IMG/VR virus record: IMGVR_UViG_3300009011_000033
Span: 1-36,482 of that record
Strand: one strand, 5' to 3'
From: a virus
DNA length: 36,482 nucleotides
Part shown: positions 19,788-26,026 of the stretch, piece by piece
Layout of the letters: the number at the start of each line of letters is the position of its first letter
Position numbering within the stretch: the stretch's first letter is position 1
Translations under genes and position numbers: made by a program
Notes under the pieces: model-generated
The model's input: the letters and a program-made list of their open reading frames with translations, nothing else
Databases searched by the model: none
What the model was told of the DNA's origin: nothing

Positions 19788-20558
19788 CTACTCCGCGGCG
19801 GCGGCTGAATCGGCCTGAGATTCTTCGATCCAAGCCACCATCCGGGCGACGTAGGCCGCGGCTTCCGTCAGTTCCTTCTTGGACAGGCTCACCTTGGAAC
19901 GCTTCAGTTCCGCGACTCGATTAGCGGCCAGCTTCAGACCCTCGACGACCAGCGTGCCCGTGATGCCGTCAGCCTTGCCAGCTGACGACCGGTCGTCACC
20001 TTCAGACCCACCCTTGCCACCCTTGGCCGCTTCAGCGGCGGCTTTAGCGGCTTTAGCGGCGGCGCGTTCCTCCCGACGCTTAGCGGCGATGCCGTCAGCG
20101 TAGAACTTGTTGACGAAAGCCAGTTCCTTATCGGAGACGCCGCCCAGCATATCGGCCATGGGGAAGACTCCCTTGTCCATACCAGCCTGCCCCACCTTCA
20201 GGAGGTCGTTGACCGTTGTGCGCGGGAAGCCGGTCATACGGGCGGCGTAGCTGGCGTTGGTGGGCTTGCCCTTGCCTTCAGGGTGGGCGGCAATCAGGTA
20301 CACGCCGCGCACCTTCAGGGCACGTGCCAGTTCCTTGGCCGTCTGCGCGGCGTCCGCCATGGACCGGGCCGCTTCTTCCGCCGCGCCTTGTTCCGTTTCG
20401 TGGTGGGCGGCACCGGTGGCCATGGTGACCAGTGCATCGACGTCTGCCCACGTGGGCTCACTGACGGTGACGACCTGACGACCGGTCGTCACCTTGGGCT
20501 TGGCCGTCTTGGCGGCAGGCTTGCGGGTTGCGGGCTTGCGGGTTGCGGTTGCAGTCAT
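19788..20558 (-). CDS. Putative DNA-binding protein, 256 aa
   Basis: ATG at 20558, or the GTG at 20567 nearer to GAAAGGACC. The start is Ala/Lys/Thr rich (ATATRKPATRKPAAKTAK), like the protein at 6584-7018. Residues 60-95 are helical (AEEAARSMADAAQTAKELARAL). A helix-turn-helix candidate lies at about 101-122 (NASYAARMTGFPRTTVNDLLKVG). A Lys/Ala coiled region (KRREERAAAKAAKAAAEAAK) and a helical C-terminus follow. Two palindromes are inside: one gives TTGRQ (24-28), one gives DDRSS (188-192). As the first leftward gene it is a candidate regulator of the arm. Confidence 0.72.
   Translation of the reverse strand: MTATATRKPATRKPAAKTAKPKVTTGRQVVTVSEPTWADVDALVTMATGAAHHETEQGAAEEAARSMADAAQTAKELARALKVRGVYLIAAHPEGKGKPTNASYAARMTGFPRTTVNDLLKVGQAGMDKGVFPMADMLGGVSDKELAFVNKFYADGIAAKRREERAAAKAAKAAAEAAKGGKGGSEGDDRSSAGKADGITGTLVVEGLKLAANRVAELKRSKVSLSKKELTEAAAYVARMVAWIEESQADSAAAAE
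19983..19998. repeat. Palindrome copy 25, in a coding region, perfect
   Basis: Encodes DDRSS in a Gly/Ser-rich linker of the 256-aa protein. Confidence 0.95.
20476..20491. repeat. Palindrome copy 26, in a coding region, perfect
   Basis: Encodes TTGRQ near the N-terminus of the 256-aa protein, in a different frame from copy 25. Confidence 0.95.
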
Positions 20559-20611
20559 TGCAATCACGGTCCTTTCGGTTCTGCCGTCGGACGGTCCGGC
20601 GGCGAGCCCCC

Positions 20612-20641
20612 ATCATGCCCAGACCAGCTGACCAAAGTCAA
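20612..20641 (-). promoter_or_regulatory. Candidate promoter of the leftward arm
   Basis: Minus strand TTGACT (20636-20641), 18-bp spacer, CATGAT (20612-20617). Three TGGTCA repeats lie in and just above it, and palindrome copy 27 is 32 bases upstream. Confidence 0.5.
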
Positions 20642-20672
20642 ACCATCCAATGACCAGTGACCAGCCACACCC

Positions 20673-20688
20673 TGACGACCGGTCGTCA
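20673..20688. repeat. Palindrome copy 27, perfect
   Basis: The only copy above the first leftward gene; it stands upstream of the promoter at 20612-20641. Confidence 0.95.
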
Positions 20689-20782
20689 CCCAACAACCCC
20701 GGTACCCCATGACAACGGCCCAAAACGGGCCCCGTACTTACGCTGGCCGTGTCAACATCCAAGACCCCTTCCGAATGGAATG

Positions 20783-20812
20783 CGTATACGGAAATGTCCG
20801 ACCGTCCGAAAA
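20783..20812 (-). promoter_or_regulatory. Second candidate leftward promoter
   Basis: Minus strand TTTCGG (20807-20812), 18-bp spacer, TATACG (20783-20788). The -10 region is part of an inverted repeat with the rightward promoter at 21269-21298. Weak -35. Confidence 0.35.
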
Positions 20813-20927
20813 TTTTGGAAAATCCCCTGTAGCCGAACGACCGCTGGCCCAGCATGGGGTATTCGGGGGGTAACTGTCGGTCCCCCACCGGGCGGAGTCG
20901 AAGGATATTCGGCCCGGGGGCACAGAA

Positions 20928-20965
20928 AAGGCCCCCTTACGGCACTGCCCACTCGGTGGGGCCTT
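20928..20965 (-). terminator. Candidate leftward terminator
   Basis: An 8-bp stem AAGGCCCC / GGGGCCTT with a 22-base loop, then TTCTG on the minus strand. It lies downstream of the tRNA-like stretch. Confidence 0.4.
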
Positions 20966-20981
20966 ATCGGGAGCCGATCTG

Positions 20982-21057
20982 TGCTGGTCCGCCGGGATTC
21001 GAACAGCCGGTCTGCCATACCTTGCGGCGTAAACAGTCGCCTACCGGGCCAGCTCTG
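20982..21057 (-). other. tRNA-like stretch, degenerate
   Basis: On the minus strand it has a T-loop-like GTTCGAATC between CCGG arms (20992-20995 with 21007-21010), an arm GGCG-ACTGTTTA-CGCC, and a D-arm-like GAGCTGG...GGTAGGC. The T stem has a two-base bulge, the anticodon loop has the wrong size, and no acceptor stem pairs. It may be a decayed tRNA, part of an attachment site, or chance. Confidence 0.2.
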
Positions 21058-21140
21058 CCCTTGCTCCCGTTTGCGGCGGGTCTGGTGGCAGGTTCTTCGC
21101 CTCACAAGGACGAATGGCACCAGCATAATGCCCCGGACAT

Positions 21141-21166
21141 GGAAAAGGGCCGCCCAGCACGGCCCT
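21141..21166 (-). terminator. Leftward rho-independent terminator
   Basis: A 7-bp stem AGGGCCG (21146-21152) / CGGCCCT (21160-21166) with a 7-base loop, then TTTTCC on the minus strand. A short leftward frame (about 56 codons from about 21215, start MRVHVSG) runs through it, which I doubt is a gene. Confidence 0.6.
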
Positions 21167-21268
21167 CTTGCGCTTCCACCTGCTTGGTGCACCGGACACA
21201 TGCACTCTCATCCTGTTCCCCGCGGGGATATTTCCACGCTAACCGGCGTTTCGGTAAACGTAAACCCT

Positions 21269-21298
21269 TTGCGGGGTGCGATCATGTATCCGTATACG
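21269..21298 (+). promoter_or_regulatory. Candidate rightward promoter
   Basis: TTGCGG (21269-21274), 18-bp spacer, TATACG (21293-21298), 46 bases before the leader peptide start. Positions 21289-21304 are the inverted copy (15 of 16) of 20777-20792. Confidence 0.45.
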
Positions 21299-21344
21299 CT
21301 TTCCCGGAAAAATCCGTCCGGGCTTCGCCCAGAAAAGGAACCTC

Positions 21345-21380
21345 ATGCGCCCCGCCCACCACACAGGAGACATGCCGTGA
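21345..21380 (+). CDS. Leader peptide, 11 aa
   Basis: ATG at 21345 with AAAGGAACC upstream encodes MRPAHHTGDMP; its TGA overlaps the GTG of the next gene (GTGA). A good ribosome-binding site on so short a frame suggests a coupling or attenuator leader at the head of the rightward operon. Confidence 0.45.
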   Translation: MRPAHHTGDMP

Positions 21381-21622
21381 TCGAGAACGTGACCAGCCCC
21401 GGAGCGTCCGTCGACGTCGCCCTCACCGCCCCCGGGGAACCGCTCTCCGTCGGAGACACCCCCATCGGCGTCGCCACCGACCATGGCGTGTCCCTCATCA
21501 TCACCAGCTCCGACGGCAAGCGGGCCGTCCTGATCCTGAACCCCTCCGAAGCGATCGTTCTCGGCGGTTCCATCCACAAGGCGGGCCGTGCCGCCCGGAA
21601 ATCCGCGAGGGCCGCCGAATGA
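21377..21622 (+). CDS. Hypothetical protein, 81 aa
   Basis: GTG at 21377, AGGAGA upstream. The product is a compact beta-rich domain (ASVDVALTAPGEPLSVGDTPIGVATDHGVSLIITSSDGKRAVLIL) with a basic Ala/Arg/Lys C-terminus (HKAGRAARKSARAAE). First sizeable gene of the rightward arm. No family is recognised. Confidence 0.72.
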   Translation: MIENVTSPGASVDVALTAPGEPLSVGDTPIGVATDHGVSLIITSSDGKRAVLILNPSEAIVLGGSIHKAGRAARKSARAAE

Positions 21623-21948
21623 GCGCCGCCCCCGGCAACGAACACGCCCACATCCACGCCAAGACCATGCACCGCTACCACGAGGACGCCGCCAAGACCT
21701 GCCGCCTCCTCGTCGGGGTCTTCACCGCCGTCGCCGTCCTCGACGGGTGGATGTTCGTCACCACCGAAGCTGTCCCCTTCGCCTTTGCCGCCGGACTCGC
21801 CCTCGCCGCGATCATCACCGGGGCCATCTGGTTCACACATCACGGCAAGCAGACCGCCGCGTGGCAGGACCGGCTCAACGTCCTCGAAGGCGGACGCCGG
21901 GACCGCAAAATCCACGCCCCCCACCCCTTCAACTCAGGACAGTGGTAG
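21619..21948 (+). CDS. Two-span membrane protein, 109 aa
   Basis: ATG at 21619 in an ATGA overlap. A His-rich N-terminus (EHAHIHAKTMHRYHEDAAK) is followed by two hydrophobic spans (TCRLLVGVFTAVAVLDGWMFV and VPFAFAAGLALAAIITGAIWF) with a short turn, then a basic cytoplasmic tail (RDRKIHAPHPF). Small phage membrane proteins like this can be lysis or exclusion factors; no family is recognised. Confidence 0.72.
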   Translation: MSAAPGNEHAHIHAKTMHRYHEDAAKTCRLLVGVFTAVAVLDGWMFVTTEAVPFAFAAGLALAAIITGAIWFTHHGKQTAAWQDRLNVLEGGRRDRKIHAPHPFNSGQW

Positions 21949-21951
21949 CCG

Positions 21952-22184
21952 TGGCCTCTCCCTACTCCCACCCGTCGATGCCCGGAACCCCGGCCGACTT
22001 CCCCGGCCACGTCACGGCCTCCCCGAAAGGACTCTCCCCATGGCACGACACATGTACCGCAGACACCGCCGTCGTATCGAGCGTCAACTGGCACGGCGAT
22101 CTGCTGGCGCAGGCTACCGCTTTCATGACACAGCCCTTGGACTCGCCGGAGTGTTCTTCCTCCTCGGCCTCCTCATCGCTCTGA
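21952..22184 (+). CDS. Alternative open frame overlapping the next gene, 77 aa
   Basis: GTG at 21952 four bases past the previous stop; AGGA is eleven bases upstream. It starts ASPYSHPSMPGTPADFPGH and ends in a Ser run (SSSSASSSL), typical of a shadow of the membrane gene in the other frame. Third-position G/C is nevertheless high, so both frames may be used. Confidence 0.3.
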
Positions 22185-22204
22185 AGCAGGTGCTCGGTGG
22201 CTGA
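22040..22204 (+). CDS. Small membrane protein, 54 aa
   Basis: ATG at 22040, GAAAGGACTC upstream. A strongly basic start (ARHMYRRHRRRIERQLARRSAG) and one membrane span at the end (ALGLAGVFFLLGLLIALKQVL). The charge pattern puts the N-terminus in the cytoplasm. Unknown role; it could be a holin-like or regulatory peptide, without further support. Confidence 0.55.
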   Translation: MARHMYRRHRRRIERQLARRSAGAGYRFHDTALGLAGVFFLLGLLIALKQVLGG

Positions 22205-22394
22205 CTACCCCTTCGCGCACGCCGCCCAGACCGACGAGGACAAGGACGTGTCCTTCACCCTCACGGCCACAGGCCTGCACCCCGAGTTCATGGCGCTGTT
22301 GACCGGGATGCACCCGGCGCACTTCGACGCCGAAGGCCACGCGCTGGTCGAGGGCATCATCGAGCGGAAAGAAGCCACCGATGGCAAGTCCTGA
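22197..22394 (+). CDS. Hypothetical protein, 65 aa
   Basis: GTG at 22197, overlapping the previous stop by eight bases. A small acidic protein (AAQTDEDKDVSFTLTATGLHPEFMALLTGM ... ALVEGIIERKEATDG) with one likely helix-strand core. No family is seen. Overlaps the next ATG as well, so part of a coupled chain. Confidence 0.63.
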   Translation: MADYPFAHAAQTDEDKDVSFTLTATGLHPEFMALLTGMHPAHFDAEGHALVEGIIERKEATDGKS

Positions 22395-22704
22395 AGAACG
22401 GGTCGAGACGGCCCGGCAGTTCATCATTGGCGGCCGGGGCCACGGCAAGAACTCCCATCTCGCCCACCTCCGCAAGCTGGAAGCGGCCATGCGCGAGCTG
22501 TACCCGCCGGTCCCGCCTGCCGAAGTTGTCGGCAACCTGAGTGTGCGCTGGTCCTGCCCGAGGCCTACTGCACCGGTGTACCCGGTCGGCAGTATGGGCT
22601 GGCTCGACCAGCAGACCCGCCTCGCCACTGAGGGGAAGACAACCATCCCCCAGATCGTCGCCCAGATGCAGGCGGCCCGGTCCGCCAGCGGGACAGGGAA
22701 GTGA
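22381..22704 (+). CDS. Protein with a P-loop-like motif, 107 aa
   Basis: ATG at 22381. Residues 15-24 (IIGGRGHGKN) look like a Walker A loop, GxxGxGK, but the Thr/Ser after Lys is Asn and no Walker B follows in this short protein. The rest is helical (HLAHLRKLEAAMRELY) with a C-terminal helix (IPQIVAQMQAARS). NTP binding is possible, not shown. Confidence 0.62.
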   Translation: MASPEERVETARQFIIGGRGHGKNSHLAHLRKLEAAMRELYPPVPPAEVVGNLSVRWSCPRPTAPVYPVGSMGWLDQQTRLATEGKTTIPQIVAQMQAARSASGTGK

Positions 22705-22985
22705 TGGGGCACCTGACAACGAGGTCAGCGGAACTGATGACCGAGCACATCCACAAGCCCGTCCCCGTGATGGCCGTACAGGTCACCAACGCGAACGCCG
22801 ACAGCATCCGCCAGATGCTCAACGGCAAGCTGTATCAGGACCCGGCCGGGGGCGGCCTGCGCATCTACTTCCACTGCTGTAACGGGCGCCAGTCCGTCGG
22901 CTGGGGCGGCTGGGTGCTGAAGGACAAGAAAGGCTTCAGGTCGATGACCAACGAAGAATTTACCGAAGAATACGAGGAGAAGTAA
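22704..22985 (+). CDS. Phage protein of PGDYG-like type, 93 aa
   Basis: ATG at 22704 in a TGATG overlap; AGGGAA upstream. The N-terminus has HKPVPVMAVQVT and the C-terminus GGWVLKDKKGFRSMTNEEFTEEYEE, the order of a common small phage family with 'KPVxVxAVQ' start and 'WVIK...F...Y' end. Two Cys (FHCCNG). The family has no known role. The next gene has a similar layout. Confidence 0.62.
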   Translation: MGHLTTRSAELMTEHIHKPVPVMAVQVTNANADSIRQMLNGKLYQDPAGGGLRIYFHCCNGRQSVGWGGWVLKDKKGFRSMTNEEFTEEYEEK

Positions 22986-23318
22986 GTGAATACCCCCATT
23001 ACCCTGTACCCGGTGCACAACACCGTCGAGGCCATGCAGTTCACCGGCACAGGCGAGTCCGCATGGGCTATCGCCAAGTGGCTTCAGGAGTCCACCAAGG
23101 GCAAGCGGGCCGAGCCCCACCTGACGCTCAGCTACACCGAGAGCCTTTACGGCCCCTCGGAGTTCTCCTTCAGCACCGGGACCGACACCTACGAGCTGAG
23201 CTACCGCGACTGGGTCATCAAGGACGGGGACCTGTTCTCCGTCGTCCGCGGGCAGGACCTCCCGTACCGCTACGTCAACGGCATCGACAAGATCAAGCTC
23301 GAAGCGGGGATGTCCTGA
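22986..23318 (+). CDS. Phage protein of PGDYG-like type, 110 aa
   Basis: GTG at 22986 directly after the previous TAA; GAGGAGAAG upstream. It keeps the same order as its neighbour (VEAMQFTG near the start; DWVIKDGDLFSVVRGQDLPYRYV near the end) but has an inserted helix. Probably a paralogue by tandem duplication; role unknown. Confidence 0.62.
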   Translation: MNTPITLYPVHNTVEAMQFTGTGESAWAIAKWLQESTKGKRAEPHLTLSYTESLYGPSEFSFSTGTDTYELSYRDWVIKDGDLFSVVRGQDLPYRYVNGIDKIKLEAGMS

Positions 23319-23500
23319 TGGCCCGCCCCCGCCTCGGCTCCGCGGCCAAGAACACCGTCGGCTCCGTCCGCCTCACCCGCTCCGAGGCAGAAGCCCTCGA
23401 AGAAGAATTCGACACCGTCAACAGGGCACTGCGCGCGCTGGTCAACGACCACCTCGCCAAGCGTGCCGCCCTCCGCAAGAAAGCAGGACCGACCAAGTGA
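23318..23500 (+). CDS. Ribbon-helix-helix-like DNA-binding protein, 60 aa
   Basis: ATG at 23318 in a TGATG overlap. The layout is a short strand (TVGSVRLTRSEAEAL) followed by two helices (EEEFDTVNRALRALVNDHLAKRAALRK), which matches small MetJ/Arc-type regulators. The Lys/Arg tail fits DNA binding. It may control the rightward operon; this is an inference. Confidence 0.6.
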   Translation: MARPRLGSAAKNTVGSVRLTRSEAEALEEEFDTVNRALRALVNDHLAKRAALRKKAGPTK

Positions 23501-23739
23501 GGCTTCTCGTTTTCGCCAAAGACCTCAACGACTTCAAGGCGTGGTGCTGGGAGCGGCAGATTCCGCTGATGCACGCCACCTATGTGCACCGCACCGACCA
23601 GTTGCACGCAGTGAACTGGCGCAACGCCCGGATCGCCCGTACCGCGCACGCCAGCCTGCACCCGAACAGCGCTGACATCGAGTCGTACATCTCGAACCAC
23701 CCCTCGCTCGCTCCTGCCCAGAAGGACGGCCGCGCATGA
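23497..23739 (+). CDS. Hypothetical protein, 80 aa
   Basis: GTG at 23497, overlapping the previous stop (GTGA). It contains RLLVFAKDLNDFKAWCWERQIPL and an aromatic middle. The C-terminus overlaps the ParB-domain gene. No family is recognised; it may be a partner of the next gene. Confidence 0.6.
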   Translation: MRLLVFAKDLNDFKAWCWERQIPLMHATYVHRTDQLHAVNWRNARIARTAHASLHPNSADIESYISNHPSLAPAQKDGRA

Positions 23740-24317
23740 GGGCCGTCAGGTTCGCCAAGAGCCTCGAACCCCTGCTCGTTCCCATCGACCGGGTCCGCCA
23801 GCACCCGGAAAACCCCAACAACGGGGACGATGAGGCCGTGCTGGAGTCCGTTCAGGTCAACGGCTTCTACACCGCAGTCACCGCAGACCCCACCACCGGC
23901 TACATCGTCGCCGGAAACACCCGCTACCGGGTGCTGTGTGCCCTGAACGCGACCCACATTCCCGTTATCTGGGAGGACAAGGACGTTGACGGCCAGCGGC
24001 GCATCCTTGTGGGCGACAACAAGCTGGGAAAGCTCGCCGTCATCGACGATTCGGCGCAGATTGAACTGCTGAAGCGGCTCCAAGAGACCGAAATGGGCCT
24101 CGTCGGGTCCGGCTTCACGGAAGAATCCTTCGCGAAGTACCTCAACGACATCGAGCTGATGAAATCCATGCCCATCGGGGACGGATTCGGCGCCGGAGGG
24201 CCCGCCCCGTCCGGCATCCATCAGGTCGTGCTCGAATTCGACAGCGAGGACGACCGCGACATGGCGTTCGCGGAGCTGGTGGAGCGCTACGACAACGTCA
24301 GGACGGTGAACCTGTGA
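23736..24317 (+). CDS. ParB/Srx-domain protein, possibly nuclease-like
   Basis: ATG at 23736 in an ATGA overlap. Residues 12-75 are a ParB N-terminal domain: LVPIDRVRQHPENPNN, LESVQVNGF, then GYIVAGNTRYRVLCAL with the phosphate-binding NTR motif. The rest is helical (AQIELLKRLQETEM) with a C-terminal domain (HQVVLEFDSEDDRDMAFAELVERY). No ParB DNA-binding centre or partner ParA is seen, so a nuclease or methylase-companion role of phage ParB-like proteins is more likely than partition. It lies just before the terminase genes. Confidence 0.82.
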   Translation: MRAVRFAKSLEPLLVPIDRVRQHPENPNNGDDEAVLESVQVNGFYTAVTADPTTGYIVAGNTRYRVLCALNATHIPVIWEDKDVDGQRRILVGDNKLGKLAVIDDSAQIELLKRLQETEMGLVGSGFTEESFAKYLNDIELMKSMPIGDGFGAGGPAPSGIHQVVLEFDSEDDRDMAFAELVERYDNVRTVNL

Positions 24318-24460
24318 GCCACAACGACAGTACCCATGAAGGAGTCATCGGGAGGGTGGAAGTTCCGGCAATTATGGACGTCCCGCCTTTTAGGGGTCTG
24401 GACGAGATGGTAACGCTGGACTTGCACGCCGACGGTTGCGTTAGCTGGTGGAAGTCATGA
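24314..24460 (+). CDS. Hypothetical protein, 48 aa
   Basis: GTG at 24314 in a GTGA overlap with the ParB-domain gene; the TGA overlaps the next ATG (ATGA). The product is acidic, with VEVPAIMDVPPF and ending CVSWWKS. Its tight overlaps on both sides support it as a real gene. No family is known. Confidence 0.55.
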   Translation: MSHNDSTHEGVIGRVEVPAIMDVPPFRGLDEMVTLDLHADGCVSWWKS

Positions 24461-24999
24461 GCGAAGGACCTATCCCCGGGAGCGTCAAGGCCATCGACGC
24501 CGCCATCGAGAAGGGCAAGGACCCCAACGCGGACCTGAACACCGTGGACAAGTCCGCGACCAAGGCTCAGGCCGCGCTGGCACTGAAGCTCTACGGCGCC
24601 AGCCACACCCAGATCGCCGAACAGCTCGGCTACTCCTCCGCCGCCCGGGCACGGGCCGCCATCGAACGCCTGCTGGCCTCCTCCGCGGACTCGGCCGAGG
24701 ACCGTGACATGATGCGCGAGCTGATCGGCCGCCGCCTCGACCGGCTCCTCCAGTCGACCATGGGCAAGGCCATCGACCCGCGCGAGAAGGACCATCTGGC
24801 CTACAACGCCCGCGCGCTGGCCATCATCGACCGGCAGGCGAAGCTGTGGGGCGTGGATGCGCCCACCCAAATCCAGTTCACCCCCACCGACCAGCACATC
24901 GACGCGTACATCCAGAAGATCAGGCCCCTCGCGGAGGCCGACGTCGCCGGGGAAGAAGCAGACATCTTCGACGCCGAAGTCATTGAGGAGGACGACTGA
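24457..24999 (+). CDS. Terminase small subunit-like protein
   Basis: A 180-aa protein. A helix-turn-helix fills residues about 38-75 (ALALKLYGASHTQIAEQLGYSSAARARAAIERLL), then a helical middle (DRDMMRELIGRRLDRLLQS) and an acidic C-terminus. The layout fits phage small terminases, which bind pac/cos sites and recruit the large subunit; position, 1 kb before the large terminase, supports it. ATG at 24457, ATGA overlap. Confidence 0.75.
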   Translation: MSEGPIPGSVKAIDAAIEKGKDPNADLNTVDKSATKAQAALALKLYGASHTQIAEQLGYSSAARARAAIERLLASSADSAEDRDMMRELIGRRLDRLLQSTMGKAIDPREKDHLAYNARALAIIDRQAKLWGVDAPTQIQFTPTDQHIDAYIQKIRPLAEADVAGEEADIFDAEVIEEDD

Positions 25000-25382
25000 T
25001 GGCGAACCCGCACCCGGGCCTCCAAGGCTTCGCCGACCCGGAGAAGGAAGGCTGGCGGGAGGAGGCGCTGGCCCGGGTTATGGGCCGGGGGAAAAAGACG
25101 AAGCGGAACACCGAACGCAAGAACGGCATGTTCCTGTTCTTCGACGACGGCTTCCGGGTCCTGCTGGACGAGGCCGCCCGCCGCCGGAACATCTCGATGA
25201 CCGGCTACCTGCGCCGGGCCGCCGCCGCGATGATCGCCTTCGACCTCGGCATCAACATCACGGAGGCACTGAAGCACACCGCCTACCCGGCCGGATACGG
25301 GGAGCTGGGCGGCGGGGCGCAGAAGCACCCGCACGACACCGGAGAGGGCCGCGGCAACTGGACGATCAGGGGGCTGGACTGA
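24999..25382 (+). CDS. Hypothetical basic protein, 127 aa
   Basis: ATG at 24999 in a TGATG overlap. Residues 25-70 contain a basic patch (GRGKKTKRNTERK) then a possible ribbon-helix-helix (GFRVLLDEAARRRNISMTGYLRRAAAAMIAFDL). A Gly/His-rich tail follows. It may bind DNA; it sits between the two terminase genes. Confidence 0.66.
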   Translation: MANPHPGLQGFADPEKEGWREEALARVMGRGKKTKRNTERKNGMFLFFDDGFRVLLDEAARRRNISMTGYLRRAAAAMIAFDLGINITEALKHTAYPAGYGELGGGAQKHPHDTGEGRGNWTIRGLD

Positions 25383-25383
25383 C

Positions 25384-25572
25384 ATGGCATTCGTGCACAC
25401 TATCGAAATTGAGCTGGACGAGACGCTGAAGGCCGGGGCGCTGAAGGCATTTCTGGAGAAGGTGCCGGACACCGCGGTACTGAAAACCGTCATCACCGTC
25501 ATCCCGAAGGACCGGCCGTTCGACTCGGAACGCCGGTCGGCGACACTGAAAGCGCGCTGGATCGAAGGGTAG
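25384..25572 (+). CDS. Hypothetical protein, 62 aa
   Basis: ATG at 25384, one base after the previous stop. A small alpha-beta protein (FVHTIEIELDETLKAGALKAFL, AVLKTVITVIP) with a basic tail. It is followed by a strong hairpin (25577-25611), so it ends this run of genes. Confidence 0.65.
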   Translation: MAFVHTIEIELDETLKAGALKAFLEKVPDTAVLKTVITVIPKDRPFDSERRSATLKARWIEG

Positions 25573-25576
25573 TATC

Positions 25577-25611
25577 GGGGGCGCCTACCGTTAATTCGGA
25601 TAGGCGCCCCC
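25577..25611 (+). terminator. Hairpin between small-gene run and thermonuclease
   Basis: A perfect 11-bp stem, GGGGGCGCCTA (25577-25587) with TAGGCGCCCCC (25601-25611), 13-base loop. It has no T tract (TAGCATTGG), so it may slow or attenuate rather than end transcription. Confidence 0.5.
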
Positions 25612-25624
25612 TAGCATTGGTGGC

Positions 25625-26026
25625 ATGTACGAATATTCCGCCACAGTGATGCGTTGGGTCGACGGGGATACCGTTGACCTCCGTGTCGACCTCGGCTTCC
25701 ACACCTTCATCGAGACGCGGTTCCGACTGTACGGCATCGACACTCCCGAGCGGGGCCAGAAGAACCACGATGAGGCGACTGCGCTCTGCAATTCCCTCGC
25801 ACCTGTCGGCAGTAAGGTCGTGCTGAAAAGCCACAAGCCGTCCGCCATCGAGGAGGACAAGTACGGAAGGTGGCTCGCCGAGGTTGGCATTGACGTCGTC
25901 CGCAACCGGGACACCGGGCAGGTGGCGGTAATGGAACTTCCCGGCGGCGTCAGCGTCAACAGGAGCCTGATCGAAGCAGGGCTCGCCGTGCGCTACCTCG
26001 GCGGCACCAAGGGCGTGGCGGTCTGA
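25625..26026 (+). CDS. Thermonuclease (SNase-like)
   Basis: A 133-aa protein of the staphylococcal nuclease family. Visible motifs: WVDGDTVDLRV (11-21) and RLYGIDTPERG (34-44), with catalytic Arg34 and Glu42 and metal ligands Asp15/Asp39/Thr40. KYGRWLAEV (79-87) with Arg82 supplies the second catalytic Arg. No signal peptide is seen, so it acts inside the cell; it may cut host or concatemeric DNA. It lies next to the large terminase, TGATG overlap. ATG at 25625. Confidence 0.85.
   Translation: MYEYSATVMRWVDGDTVDLRVDLGFHTFIETRFRLYGIDTPERGQKNHDEATALCNSLAPVGSKVVLKSHKPSAIEEDKYGRWLAEVGIDVVRNRDTGQVAVMELPGGVSVNRSLIEAGLAVRYLGGTKGVAV

Noticed and set aside
1592-20688. Palindromes as ordinary rho-independent terminators
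   Set aside because: An uninterrupted 16-bp palindrome has no loop, no T tract follows, and genes on both sides are closely spaced in one direction.
1592-20688. Palindrome family as a CRISPR array
   Set aside because: Spacing is irregular and filled with genes, not with spacers of constant length; no cas genes are present.
21144-21220. Short minus-strand frame (start MRVHVSG, about 56 codons) through the terminators
   Set aside because: A gene is unlikely to run across a rho-independent terminator; composition is not convincing.
1592-24317. Palindromes as parS sites for the ParB-domain protein at 23736
   Set aside because: That protein has only the N-terminal ParB fold without a clear helix-turn-helix, there is no ParA, and 28 sites spread over gene junctions is not like a centromere. 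Kept only as something a binding test could decide.
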